DNA of 64,000 nucleotides from Catenovulum sediminis (GTDB lineage Bacteria > Pseudomonadota > Gammaproteobacteria > Enterobacterales > Alteromonadaceae): positions 1,922,001 through 1,986,000 of the forward strand of contig NZ_CP041660.1 in assembly GCF_007289895.1 (NCBI RefSeq), given 5' to 3'. Numbering within the stretch: position 1 is the stretch's first letter; every line of letters starts with the position of its first letter. A model generated the notes under the pieces. That model ran no database searches. It was not told where the DNA came from and was given only the letters and a program-made list of their open reading frames with translations. Shown here in pieces: positions 45,977 to 54,691 of this stretch. A program made the translations under genes and the position numbers.

Positions 45977-48058
45977 TTAAGCTTGGGTATATTTCTGTTT
46001 TTCTCCAACCCAGCGGTTGATTAACAATTGAGTCGTTTCAAGCTGATTTTTAATTAAATAGTCTGCGCAGTTTCTTGCTTTGGGTATTAATGCTGCATCG
46101 CGTAGCAAATCAGCAATTTTAAAATTCATATCACCTGTTTGTTTGGTCCCCAACAATTCGCCCGGACCACGAATTTCTAAGTCTTTTTGTGCAATATAAA
46201 AGCCATCTGTACTTTCACGCATGACGGCTAAACGTTTATGGCCAGTTTGCGATAGTGGGTTTTTATACATTAATAAACAATGGCTGGCGATTGCGCCGCG
46301 ACCCACTCGACCGCGTAACTGGTGTAGCTGCGCTAAACCAAGACGCTCTGGGTTTTCAATTATCATCAGGCTGGCGTTGGGAACATCAACACCCACTTCT
46401 ATCACGGTTGTTGCAACCAATAAATCCATTTTACCCTGTTTAAATCCCTGCATAACTTGCTGTTTTTCGCCTGCTTTCATGCGTCCGTGTACCAGCCCAA
46501 TGCTTAAATCCGGCAGAGCCTGTTGCAATTGCATGGCGGTATCTTCTGCGGCTTGACACTCTAATACTTCTGATTCTTCTATCAGTGTGCAGACCCAATA
46601 AGCTTGCCGGTTTTCGTTTTTACATGCATGGTAGACGCGCTGAATAACCTCATCTCGTCGGGTATCTGGTAAAACAACGGTTTGTACTGGAGTGCGTCCG
46701 GGTGGCAACTCGTCAATAACAGAGGTGGTTAAATCGGCATAGGCGGTCATGGCTAATGTACGTGGAATGGGCGTCGCAGTCATAATAAGCTGATGTGGAT
46801 AGATACCGTTTTGTGCGCCTTTTTCGCGTAAGCTCATTCTTTGATGAACACCAAAACGATGTTGTTCATCAATAATAATTAAAGCGAGTTTGTGAAAGTG
46901 AACATCTTGCTGGAATAGTGCGTGTGTTCCGACAACCATTTGGCTTTCGCCTAGCTTTATTCGTTGATAGGCCTCTCTTTTTTGTTTGGCCGTTAATTTG
47001 CCCGCCAGCCAATCGACCTTGATATCTAATGGGGTAAACCAGTTTGCAAAATTGAGTGCGTGTTGCTCGGCTAAGATTTCTGTCGGTGCCATTAGGGCGA
47101 CTTGATAACCTTTTGCCAGTGCACTTAAAGCGGCAAACGCCGCCACTAAGGTTTTACCCGAGCCCACATCCCCTTGCACCAAACGCATCATAGGGTAGTT
47201 GTGCGCCATGTCCTGCTGGATATCCTGTGTAACCCTAATTTGTGCTTGCGTGGGTTTAAATGGCAGTTGTTTGCTAAATTGTTGTATGAGACCGTCGGCA
47301 ACCGGAAATGGAGTCGCGGCATGTTGTTGCATACTGGCGCGTATTTGCAACATACTGAGGTTGTGAGCAGTGAGCTCTTCCATTGCGAGTCTTTGCTGCG
47401 CAGGGTGTTGGCCATTCTCTAATTCGATGATTGAAACATCAGGCGGCGGCCTGTGCAATATTTGTATGGCTTGCGCTAATGTGATGGCGCTTGGCAGGTA
47501 TGCTTGTGGCAATAATTCGCTAATTTCGGTCTTTTGTAACCTTTCCAATGCCTGCTCTGTTAACTGGCGTAAACTGCTTTGTTTTAACCCGTCTGTTGAG
47601 GGGTATACCGGCGTGTAGGCTTCGTCAACTTGTTGTAAATTTTGCAGACTACCGACTTTGTACTCTGGGTGAATTATCTCCCAGCCATATTTACCCCGTT
47701 TGACTTCGCCAAATGCCCGTATGGTTTTTCCTTTACTAAGCTGATTTTTTTGTGCAGCACTAAAATTAAAAAAACGTAAAGTAATGGTGCCAGTACCATC
47801 ATCTACTTTACAGGTCAGCATGCGTCGGCGTGCAAAGACAATTTCGCTTGATTGTATTTCGCCCAAAACTGTGACATGTATTTCCGGGAACAGGTCGCTA
47901 ATATTATAAATTCGAGTTCTGTCTTGGTATCGTAAAGGTAAGTGAAATAATAGGTCTTCTACCGAATAGATATGTAAATTCGCTAATCGTTGTGCCATTT
48001 TGGGCCCGACACCAGAAAGTGTTTCTATTGATTGTTTGGCTAAACGGCTTATAGACAT
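45977..48058 (-). CDS. recG: ATP-dependent DNA helicase RecG
   Basis: A 693-residue helicase (E. coli RecG 693). It has the N-terminal wedge/OB domain (VTVLGEIQSSEIV), Walker A GDVGSGKTLVAA, DEQH motif II (IIIDEQHRFG), TATPIPRTL motif III, and QLRGRVGRG motif VI. RecG reverses stalled replication forks. It is in a single-gene position, separated from gmk-rpoZ-spoT-trmH, unlike E. coli. The 239-base spacer to the TetR gene shows no other gene. Confidence 0.97.
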   Translation of the reverse strand: MSISRLAKQSIETLSGVGPKMAQRLANLHIYSVEDLLFHLPLRYQDRTRIYNISDLFPEIHVTVLGEIQSSEIVFARRRMLTCKVDDGTGTITLRFFNFSAAQKNQLSKGKTIRAFGEVKRGKYGWEIIHPEYKVGSLQNLQQVDEAYTPVYPSTDGLKQSSLRQLTEQALERLQKTEISELLPQAYLPSAITLAQAIQILHRPPPDVSIIELENGQHPAQQRLAMEELTAHNLSMLQIRASMQQHAATPFPVADGLIQQFSKQLPFKPTQAQIRVTQDIQQDMAHNYPMMRLVQGDVGSGKTLVAAFAALSALAKGYQVALMAPTEILAEQHALNFANWFTPLDIKVDWLAGKLTAKQKREAYQRIKLGESQMVVGTHALFQQDVHFHKLALIIIDEQHRFGVHQRMSLREKGAQNGIYPHQLIMTATPIPRTLAMTAYADLTTSVIDELPPGRTPVQTVVLPDTRRDEVIQRVYHACKNENRQAYWVCTLIEESEVLECQAAEDTAMQLQQALPDLSIGLVHGRMKAGEKQQVMQGFKQGKMDLLVATTVIEVGVDVPNASLMIIENPERLGLAQLHQLRGRVGRGAIASHCLLMYKNPLSQTGHKRLAVMRESTDGFYIAQKDLEIRGPGELLGTKQTGDMNFKIADLLRDAALIPKARNCADYLIKNQLETTQLLINRWVGEKQKYTQA

Positions 48059-48212
48059 AAAGAATTTTTATACTGTTGAAATTAACAGTATCTTAGCTGT
48101 ATACCTTTGACTATGGCAAGTTTTTGTTGTTTTTAGTGGCCGCACTGATCTTTTTTTGGCCTCCTTTCGTTATCAATAAGTTAATTATCTAAATCACGAT
48201 TAATTTAATTTT

Positions 48213-48244
48213 ATTGCATCCAAATATTGGCTTGAACCGTTTGG
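48213..48244 (+). promoter_or_regulatory. ECF sigma promoter of the second sigma/anti-sigma operon
   Basis: ATTGCATCCAA, 14 bases, CGTTTGG, ending 35 bases before the sigma gene. An identical arrangement precedes the DUF4331 gene at 50108-50139, so it looks like an autoregulated promoter of this sigma. Confidence 0.7.
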
Positions 48245-48278
48245 TTTAATAAGCCCACTTTACAAAAGGGCAGTATCC

Positions 48279-48809
48279 ATGGAACACGAAGAGCATCTTA
48301 AGTTATTGCAAGCAACCGCTGAGTCTAATCAAGAGGCGTTTGCTCAATTGTATGAAGCAACTAGCGCGCAAATGTATGCTGTCAGTCTGAAAATGCTGAA
48401 ACGCAAAGAGTGGGCTGAAGAAGCTGTGCAAGAGGCATATGTCAAAATTTGGCATAATGCGTCTGAGTACCAAACAGGAAAGGGGACCGTGTTGACTTGG
48501 ATGGTCAGTATTGTGCGTTACCGTGCTTTGGATATGTTGAGGTATCACAAGGTGCGCGGGGAAAGTGAATTATTTGAAGGTGATGGGGATAGTTTATTTA
48601 ACCCGGACGGTTTAGCTGAGCAGGTACCGGAAAAGTTAGCCGAATGTATTGATGAGCTGGATAGTGAACAGCGTCAAGCCATTCATTTAGCTTATTTCAA
48701 TGGTTTGTCACATGGTGAAGTAGGGCTGCATTTGCAGTCACCTTTAGGAACAATTAAAAGCTGGATCCGTCGTGGATTGCAGAGTTTACAAAGGTGCTTA
48801 TCAATATGA
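48279..48809 (+). CDS. ECF-family RNA polymerase sigma factor (second system)
   Basis: A 176-residue ECF sigma. Region 2 (FAQLYEATSAQMYAVSLKMLKRKEWAEEAVQEAYVKIWHNA...TWMVSIVRYRALDMLRYHK) and region 4 (DSEQRQAIHLAYFNGLSHGEVGLHLQSPLGTIKSWIRRGLQSL) are both present. It resembles SigK/ECF19-type factors by its TLLTW-like central motif and its partner of RskA type. Its stop overlaps the anti-sigma start (ATGA at 48806). Confidence 0.94.
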   Translation: MEHEEHLKLLQATAESNQEAFAQLYEATSAQMYAVSLKMLKRKEWAEEAVQEAYVKIWHNASEYQTGKGTVLTWMVSIVRYRALDMLRYHKVRGESELFEGDGDSLFNPDGLAEQVPEKLAECIDELDSEQRQAIHLAYFNGLSHGEVGLHLQSPLGTIKSWIRRGLQSLQRCLSI

Positions 48810-49501
48810 ATTATTTACTTGAAGCAAGGCGAAATGCATTGGCGGCTGAATATGTGTTAGGCACGTTACAGGGTGGAGCCAGACGGCGCTACCAGCAGTT
48901 GATGATGCAATATAGTTTGATTCGCGAAACCACTTGGATGTGGGAGCAACAGATTAACGATTTGAGTCGGCAGCTTGATCCGGTAACACCTGAAGAGGTT
49001 GTTTGGCAGAAAATTTCTCAGCGTTTAGGATTTGTCGATGTACCTGCCGGCAATATTGTGCCGTTAGTGCAGAAGAAAAAATCTGCTGTATGGCAGTGGG
49101 CAACAGGTTTGGCGACTGCTGCTGCATTGATTTTAGCGGTTGTTTTGATCCGAGTGCAAACGGTTGAGGTTACACCACCTCAAGTTGCTGTCGTGCAAGG
49201 TGAAAAAGCTCAGGCCTTGTGGTTAATTGAAATTGATGATGAGATCATCCGGGTTAAAGCCAGTGATAATTTGCAGCCGCAATTAAACAATGATTATGAG
49301 CTGTGGATGGTTGCTAAAGATGGCAGAGCGCCAGTTTCTTTGGGTTTATTGCCGAAATCAGGTCAGTTAGAGTTAGCTAAACATGCGTTGTTTGAGCAAG
49401 TGGAAATAGTGGCCTTAGCGGTTAGTTTAGAGCCTTTGGGTGGTTCACCTAACGGGTTACCAACGACTGTCTTGTATACCACTGAGTTGATGACTTTGTA
49501 A
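48806..49501 (+). CDS. RskA-like membrane anti-sigma factor
   Basis: 231 residues from ATG 48806, which overlaps the sigma gene stop as ATGA. The N-terminal helices (RNALAAEYVLGTLQGGARRRYQQ) resemble the sigma-binding part of RskA anti-sigma factors. A membrane helix (WQWATGLATAAALILAVVLI) is near residues 97-116. The C-terminal region (VKASDNLQPQLNNDYELWMVAKDGRAPVSLGLLPKSGQ, PLGGSPNGLPTTVLYT) matches the RskA periplasmic domain. It should keep the sigma inactive until a signal. Confidence 0.9.
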   Translation: MNYLLEARRNALAAEYVLGTLQGGARRRYQQLMMQYSLIRETTWMWEQQINDLSRQLDPVTPEEVVWQKISQRLGFVDVPAGNIVPLVQKKKSAVWQWATGLATAAALILAVVLIRVQTVEVTPPQVAVVQGEKAQALWLIEIDDEIIRVKASDNLQPQLNNDYELWMVAKDGRAPVSLGLLPKSGQLELAKHALFEQVEIVALAVSLEPLGGSPNGLPTTVLYTTELMTL

Positions 49502-49835
49502 TGATAATTGGCTGGTGGCCCATTAAGTCCACCAGCTGTATCCATGCGGCGAAAGTCTGCTTAGTTAAATTGAATATCGCCACTCACTCGAACCTGCTTT
49601 TTAAGCTCAAAGTTCGAAGCTCGAAGCTCGCAGCTCGCTGCTCGAAGCTTGTTTTTAATTTGCAAAACAGTGCTTTTTGCTTGTTGTCGGCCTAAAGGCT
49701 CGACCTACACTTTCTTGAAACTTACAGCTTGTAACTTGAAACTTTCAGCTCGCAGCTCGCTGCTCGAAGCTTGTTTTTAATTTGCAAAACAGTGCTTTTT
49801 GCTTGTTGTCGGCCTAAAAGCTCGACCTACACTTT

Positions 49836-49877
49836 CTTGCAACTTGCAACTTGCAACTTGCAACTTGCAACTTGCAA
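49836..49877. repeat. CTTGCAA tandem array, six units
   Basis: Six perfect 7-bp units, then a variant CTTGTAG. Confidence 0.95.
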
Positions 49878-49997
49878 CTTGTAGCTCACAGCTCTGCGCT
49901 TTTTTTAATCTAGAAAACTGTGCTTTTTGCTTGTTGTCGGCCTAAAGGCTCGACCTACACTTTCTTGAAACTTACAGCTTGTAACTTGAAACTTTCC

Positions 49998-50088
49998 GCT
50001 CGTCGCTCGTCGCTCGTCGCTCGTCGCTCGTCGCTCGTCGCTCGTCGCTCGAAGCTCGAAGCTCGAAGCTCGAAGCTCGCCGCTCGTC
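49998..50088. repeat. GCTCGTC/GCTCGAA tandem array, 13 units
   Basis: Seven GCTCGTC, four GCTCGAA, one GCTCGCC, one GCTCGTC. It ends 20 bases before the ECF-type promoter of the DUF4331 operon. Confidence 0.95.
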
Positions 50089-50107
50089 AAAAAATTAATT
50101 TAAAAAA

Positions 50108-50139
50108 ATTGCATCCAATCTGCATCTTCGCCCGTTTGG
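50108..50139 (+). promoter_or_regulatory. ECF sigma promoter of the DUF4331 operon
   Basis: ATTGCATCCAA, 14 bases, CGTTTGG, 36 bases before the DUF4331 start. The arrangement repeats that at 48213-48244 almost exactly, including distance to the start codon. Confidence 0.7.
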
Positions 50140-50174
50140 CTTTCTGACACTTTAACAACAACGAGGGAAATGTC

Positions 50175-51758
50175 ATGAAAACTAAACTTACATTAATCGC
50201 AAGTGCAGTACTGCTGGGTAGCATAGTGACGAATGCGCAAGCATCCAGTCACAGAGAAGCACCTAATGTTACAAGAATGCCGACAATTGATTCGTCTGAC
50301 TTTTACGCATTCAATAGTTACGAAGATGGACGTGGGGATTTTGTCACTTTGATCGCCAACTACATCCCATTGCAAGATGCATATGGTGGTCCTAATTATT
50401 TTGCGATGGATCCGGCTGCCGTTTATAGCATTCATATAGATAACGATGGTGATGCAATAGAAGACATCAGTCTGCAATTTAGGTTCAAACAAATGTTAGC
50501 GAATGAAACAGGTGTTGCTTTACCTATCGGCCCAGACGGTGAGCAGAAAATGGTCCATGTGCCATTGAAAAATGTGGGAGGCATCAGTGCCGCCGATCAA
50601 AGCGCTGCTAATTTTTCTGAGTCTTATTCATTAACTTGGGTTGATGGTATGCAAAGCTCAGGAACTAAAACCGAGTTAATGTCGGACGCAGGTGGCAAAA
50701 TGTTCAGTAAGCCACTTGATTTTATTGGCACTAAAACCTTCTCCAGTGAATCCGCTTATGCGGAATATGCCAACGCCTTTATTCATACCATCAATATTCC
50801 AGGGTGTGAATCGCCAGCCAAAGTTTTTGTTGGTCAGCGTAAAGACCCATTTGTTGTTAATTTGGGGAAAACTTTTGACTTAGTGAACTATGTACCCGTT
50901 GAAGGGGATAGCGCACCGGGTGCGAATGACGCAGGTGGTTTCCCGGGTGGCATCACACAATCAGCTGATAATGACGATTTAATGGATAAAAATGTGACTG
51001 CTCTAGCGATTGAAATTGCTAAAGATTGTGTCACTGGTGATGGTAATGGTGTTATCGGTACATGGACTACGGCGAGTTTACCGCAGGCCAGAATATTAAA
51101 TCCGGATGCAAGCTTTAATCATACAGAAGTGAACGGCGGTGCATTAACTCAGGTTTCTCGTTTGGGTAACCCGCTGGTTAATGAGCTTGTCATTGGTTTA
51201 AAAGACAAAGATAGATTCTCTGTTTCACATCCTAAAGATGATGGTCAATTTGCTGATTATGTCACTCACCCAAGTTTACCTGAGTTATTAAACATCTTAT
51301 TCAAAGATGCGGTTAATACCACTTTGGGTACGAATATGGATACTATCGCACCGACTAATTTCCCACGAATGGATTTAGTGACTGCATTTTTAACCGGTTT
51401 TGAAGGGGTTAACCAACAAGCCACTGTTACTGCATCTGAAATGCTGCGATTAAATACCGCTATTCCAGCGGTTGCGGCTGATCAACAGTCTGCATTTGGT
51501 GTTGCAGGGGATGATTTGGCCGGTTTCCCAAATGGTCGTCGTCCGGGCGATGATGTGGTGGATATTGCATTGCGTGTCGTAATGGGCCGTTTGTGTTATC
51601 CGGTTCCGGTCAATGGTACAGACACTGACTTAGGTTTATGTCAGCCAGAAGATGCAAATACAGGTAATGTTCCGTTTACCGATGGTGCACCACTAGATGC
51701 CAGCATGATGATGACAAAATTCCCATATTTAGCCAATCCACTTGCAGGTTCAAAATAG
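50175..51758 (+). CDS. DUF4331-domain exported protein
   Basis: A 527-residue protein with a signal peptide (residues 1-23, NAQA cleavage). The mature part starts with SSHREAPNVTRMPTIDSSDFYAFNSYEDGRGDFVTLIANYIPLQDAYGGPNYFAMDPAAVYSIHIDNDGD, the start of the DUF4331 family; GDDVVDIALRVVMGRLCYP is near the end. It may bind a ligand in the periplasm but has no assigned role. It is the first gene of a five-gene operon with an Ig-like lipoprotein, TPR protein, HupE/UreJ protein and TonB receptor. Confidence 0.92.
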   Translation: MKTKLTLIASAVLLGSIVTNAQASSHREAPNVTRMPTIDSSDFYAFNSYEDGRGDFVTLIANYIPLQDAYGGPNYFAMDPAAVYSIHIDNDGDAIEDISLQFRFKQMLANETGVALPIGPDGEQKMVHVPLKNVGGISAADQSAANFSESYSLTWVDGMQSSGTKTELMSDAGGKMFSKPLDFIGTKTFSSESAYAEYANAFIHTINIPGCESPAKVFVGQRKDPFVVNLGKTFDLVNYVPVEGDSAPGANDAGGFPGGITQSADNDDLMDKNVTALAIEIAKDCVTGDGNGVIGTWTTASLPQARILNPDASFNHTEVNGGALTQVSRLGNPLVNELVIGLKDKDRFSVSHPKDDGQFADYVTHPSLPELLNILFKDAVNTTLGTNMDTIAPTNFPRMDLVTAFLTGFEGVNQQATVTASEMLRLNTAIPAVAADQQSAFGVAGDDLAGFPNGRRPGDDVVDIALRVVMGRLCYPVPVNGTDTDLGLCQPEDANTGNVPFTDGAPLDASMMMTKFPYLANPLAGSK

Positions 51759-51770
51759 GAGGGATAAACC

Positions 51771-52271
51771 ATGAAAACGCGAATATTAATGTTGTTACTC
51801 GCCAGTATTTCTATGACAGGGTGTAACTTTATATTTGACGACGATGATGAGCCAGCGCCCAATCATCCGCCAATGACCAGCGATATTAATTTAACGACAG
51901 AAACCGATATCGCTATCGAAAGCCAGTTGATGGTGGAAGATAAAGAAGGCGATATGTTGATGTTTAATCTGTTAACCGCGCCTAATTCAGGCCAATTAAC
52001 CTTAATGGACGATGGTAAATTTAGCTATCAACCCGCGCCTTTACAGACGGGCGAAGATAGTTTTGTCTATCAGGTTTCAGATGGTGTAAATGATGCAGTG
52101 ACCGCAACTGTATATATCACCATTGAGGCACAACAGGTGAGTTTTGCAACCTATAGCCGTCAGGCGTTTGAGCAAGATGAATCAGATATGCCTTTACCTG
52201 TGAATGGTCGGGCATTTACGCAAGATGTCAGTTCAACGGATGAATATGCAGATTTATTTGTCGGTGAATAA
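51771..52271 (+). CDS. Lipoprotein with one bacterial Ig/cadherin-like domain
   Basis: A 166-residue lipoprotein, start ATG 51771 with GGAGGG just before. Lipobox SMTGC (residues 14-18). The mature part (TSDINLTTETDIAIESQLMVEDKEGDMLMFNLLTAPNSGQLTLMDDGKFSYQPA...GEDSFVYQVSDGVNDAVTATVYITIEA) is one Ig-like repeat of the VCBS/cadherin-like kind. The C-terminal tail is acidic. It lies 12 bases after the DUF4331 gene. Confidence 0.82.
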   Translation: MKTRILMLLLASISMTGCNFIFDDDDEPAPNHPPMTSDINLTTETDIAIESQLMVEDKEGDMLMFNLLTAPNSGQLTLMDDGKFSYQPAPLQTGEDSFVYQVSDGVNDAVTATVYITIEAQQVSFATYSRQAFEQDESDMPLPVNGRAFTQDVSSTDEYADLFVGE

Positions 52272-52290
52272 TTCTGATTAGTTGATGTTG

Positions 52291-52310
52291 AAGTGCCAAG
52301 GACGGCGCTT
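52291..52310 (+). other. Hairpin inside the DUF4331 operon
   Basis: AAGTGCC pairs with GGCGCTT (one G-U), loop AAGGAC, followed by TTCTT. It lies in the largest gap of the operon and may reduce transcription of the last three genes. Confidence 0.5.
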
Positions 52311-52398
52311 TTCTTCATGCGATTACAAAGACGTTATTTAACCAACCTGAGTTTGCCAATAAAACGGCAGTTAGTTGCGAATATTAAAGGGGGAAGTC

Positions 52399-53535
52399 AT
52401 GCGAAAAAGCGTCATGCAAAAGGAAACGATGGAAAATGATGCGGTGAATAGATTGACTATCTCGCATTTGTCTTATATTTGGCTATTGAGTCTGTTAACG
52501 ATTATCACTTTATTGGTCAAGCAAGTGCAGGCGGAAAATTTAGCCTATGTTCCGCAAGATAAACAAATGGTGATATTTACATATAATAAACAAGGCGAGA
52601 CTAAGCCGGATATTGGTGAACTGCAAGTGTTAAGCCATTTGTACCAACGCAGTCAATTACCGGGTCAAAGTTATTTAATCACTGAAATTCAGGCGCGTCT
52701 TAATTTTTTCCTATCTTATTATCCAGCCAGTGCAGAAAGCGAGTTTTTGCAAGCGAGTTTATATCAGCGCCAACATAAGTTTGCGCGCGCTCAAGCAATT
52801 TTGCAAAAGTTGGTTAAACAGCAGGCGGGTTATGCTAATTATGGATTGATGTTGGCAAATGTCGCTTTGCAGCAAGGGCAGTTTAAGCTTGCCAAAGATG
52901 CATGCGCAAGATTATTAGGGCATGCCGCCAATGAAATCACACTGACTTGTATGCTTGAAGTTGAAAGTTTGCAACTTGATAGTTGGGAAGGAAAAAATGA
53001 CCAAAAAAAATTAAATCGAACCTATCAAGCCTTATTAAATGTGGTACAGCCAGAGCAGAACAACAATATTTGGATTGCGCAGGTGGCAGCTGAAATGGCA
53101 TTGAATGTCGATAAGTTGCAACAGGCAGAGCGCTGGTTGTCTTTTTACCCTTTAGAGTCAATGCCCGTTAGCGCACTTGCATTGTGGGCTGATATTCAAC
53201 TGGCTCAAACCAATTATACCTATGTATTGCACACTTTAGGCTCGCTGGTGAGCAAAACTCAATCGTCTGATGATGCTTTGATATTGCGTTTGGCGATTGC
53301 TGAAAAACAGTTGGGGCATGCCAATCTCTGGCAACAAAAAATGAAAACATTGGTGGATTTACGGAGTCAGCGGAATGATGTAGAGCATGCAGCAGAACTT
53401 GCTCAATATTATTTACAGGTTGCTCCACAACCTCAGTTAGCGATGCAGTGGGCACAAAAACATTATGAATTAAGCCATACCGCAAAAGATAATCAGATTT
53501 TGCGCGCAGCTCAAACTGCATTATGGGCGGAGTAA
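52399..53535 (+). CDS. TPR-repeat exported protein
   Basis: 378 residues from ATG 52399, which has GGGGGAAG just upstream; an in-frame ATG eight codons earlier has no ribosome site. One hydrophobic segment (about residues 25-45) is a signal anchor. Residues 90-370 are helical pairs of the TPR kind (ASLYQRQHKFARAQAILQKLVKQQAGYANYGLMLANVALQQGQFKLAKDACARLLG). It would be a periplasmic scaffold. It ends 6 bases before the HupE/UreJ gene. Confidence 0.75.
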   Translation: MRKSVMQKETMENDAVNRLTISHLSYIWLLSLLTIITLLVKQVQAENLAYVPQDKQMVIFTYNKQGETKPDIGELQVLSHLYQRSQLPGQSYLITEIQARLNFFLSYYPASAESEFLQASLYQRQHKFARAQAILQKLVKQQAGYANYGLMLANVALQQGQFKLAKDACARLLGHAANEITLTCMLEVESLQLDSWEGKNDQKKLNRTYQALLNVVQPEQNNNIWIAQVAAEMALNVDKLQQAERWLSFYPLESMPVSALALWADIQLAQTNYTYVLHTLGSLVSKTQSSDDALILRLAIAEKQLGHANLWQQKMKTLVDLRSQRNDVEHAAELAQYYLQVAPQPQLAMQWAQKHYELSHTAKDNQILRAAQTALWAE

Positions 53536-53541
53536 TAAAGC

Positions 53542-54669
53542 ATGAAAAAATTACAGTGTGTAGTGAGTACGACAATTGCTTTCATGGTGCTTTTAAGCAG
53601 TATGCAAAAGGTATTCGCGCATCAATCGAGTACGGCATTTATACAGCTAAAACAACAGGATAGCGGACAATATACCGGTTACTGGCAGGTGGCAGTTGAA
53701 GACTTGATTCGTTTTAGCGAAATGAAATTGGATTTAGATCAAAATGGTCAACTGAGTTGGCTAGAAATTGAAATACAGCAACAAAAAATCTATCAAACCA
53801 TGCAAGCTTACCTGCAATTTTCTGATGGTCAGACGCAATGCCAGTTAAGTATGTTACGAGATATTAAATTAGCAGAACATTACAACCGTTATTATTTGCA
53901 TTTTCCGATGGATTTGTCTTGCGCGACCTCTGACACCATTATGGTTAAATATGATGCAGTATTTAGCACGGACGCATCTCACAAAGTACTATTAGATGTG
54001 CAAACGAACGAATATGCGCAAAATTACGTATTAACAGAGACTCAAAGAAGTATTACTATAACGCCTAACGAGTTGGGGCACTGGCAAACCTTTCTCGATT
54101 ATCTTTACCAAGGTATGTTGCATATCTGGTGGGGTATCGACCACTTATTATTTTTGGCGGTGTTAATCATTCCTGGGCTCTTAATACGAAAAAATGGTCA
54201 GTGGTCACAACCAAGTTCAAACTGGGTGAGTCTAAAACAGCTGATTTGGATTGTTAGTGCATTTACCCTAGCACATTCTATTACCTTAACTTTGACCGCG
54301 TTGAATATTTGGCAGGTTTCTAGTCGTTGGGTTGAGGTCGGGATTGCCGCATCTGTTTTATTTGCCGCTGTGAATAATATCTGGCCCTTAATACAACGTT
54401 TGGCCTTGATGACATTTGCTTTTGGATTGTTGCATGGGATGGGTTTTGCGGGTGTTTTGGCTGAATTAGGTTTAGCGCAGGATGCTAAAGTACTGTCTGT
54501 TTTGGCTTTTAATCTTGGGGTTGAAATAGGACAATTAGTGGTATTACTGATGATTGTCCCCTTGTTATTGCTGTTTAGTCAGAAAGCTTGGTATCGCCAA
54601 AAAATGTTGCCATTGAGCTCCATTTTAATCAGTTGTGTTGCCATCAATTGGATATGGCAAAGAATTTAA
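53542..54669 (+). CDS. HupE/UreJ-family membrane protein
   Basis: A 375-residue protein with signal peptide (1-27) and a periplasmic domain (residues 28-185) containing an EF-hand-like DLDQNGQLSWLE loop. The C-terminal half has six or so membrane helices with conserved histidines: GMLHIWWGIDHLLFLAVLIIPG, FTLAHSITLTLTAL and FGLLHGMGFAGVLAELGL. These are the HupE/UreJ-2 family, related to nickel/cobalt permeases. A metal uptake role is inferred. It overlaps neither neighbour; 6 bases after the TPR gene and 22 before the TonB receptor. Confidence 0.85.
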   Translation: MKKLQCVVSTTIAFMVLLSSMQKVFAHQSSTAFIQLKQQDSGQYTGYWQVAVEDLIRFSEMKLDLDQNGQLSWLEIEIQQQKIYQTMQAYLQFSDGQTQCQLSMLRDIKLAEHYNRYYLHFPMDLSCATSDTIMVKYDAVFSTDASHKVLLDVQTNEYAQNYVLTETQRSITITPNELGHWQTFLDYLYQGMLHIWWGIDHLLFLAVLIIPGLLIRKNGQWSQPSSNWVSLKQLIWIVSAFTLAHSITLTLTALNIWQVSSRWVEVGIAASVLFAAVNNIWPLIQRLALMTFAFGLLHGMGFAGVLAELGLAQDAKVLSVLAFNLGVEIGQLVVLLMIVPLLLLFSQKAWYRQKMLPLSSILISCVAINWIWQRI

Positions 54670-54691
54670 TAACGAGAAAAAGGGTTTATTT

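Larger units (their letters stand above)
49612..50090. repeat. Heptamer-repeat cluster with three palindromic elements
   Basis: A 480-bp repeat region fills most of the 673-base gap between the anti-sigma and DUF4331 genes; no gene is seen in the gap. The palindromic core GTCGGCCTAAAGGCTCGAC occurs at 49686-49704, 49808-49826 (with one change) and 49936-49954, within a longer conserved stretch. Between them are heptamer arrays: GAAGCTC-type at 49612-49650 and 49744-49772, CTTGCAA at 49836-49877 (six units), and GCTCGTC/GCTCGAA at 49998-50088. On the minus strand the heptamers give the spurious peptide type ELRASSFELRATSDERRATS. Confidence 0.92.

Noticed and set aside
49501-49695. Small frame after the anti-sigma gene
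   Set aside because: It runs into the repeat region, and has no ribosome site or recognisable domain.
49905-50090. Minus-strand frame with ELRATSDERR-type peptide
   Set aside because: It is only a translation of the heptamer arrays; such peptides are known spurious predictions.
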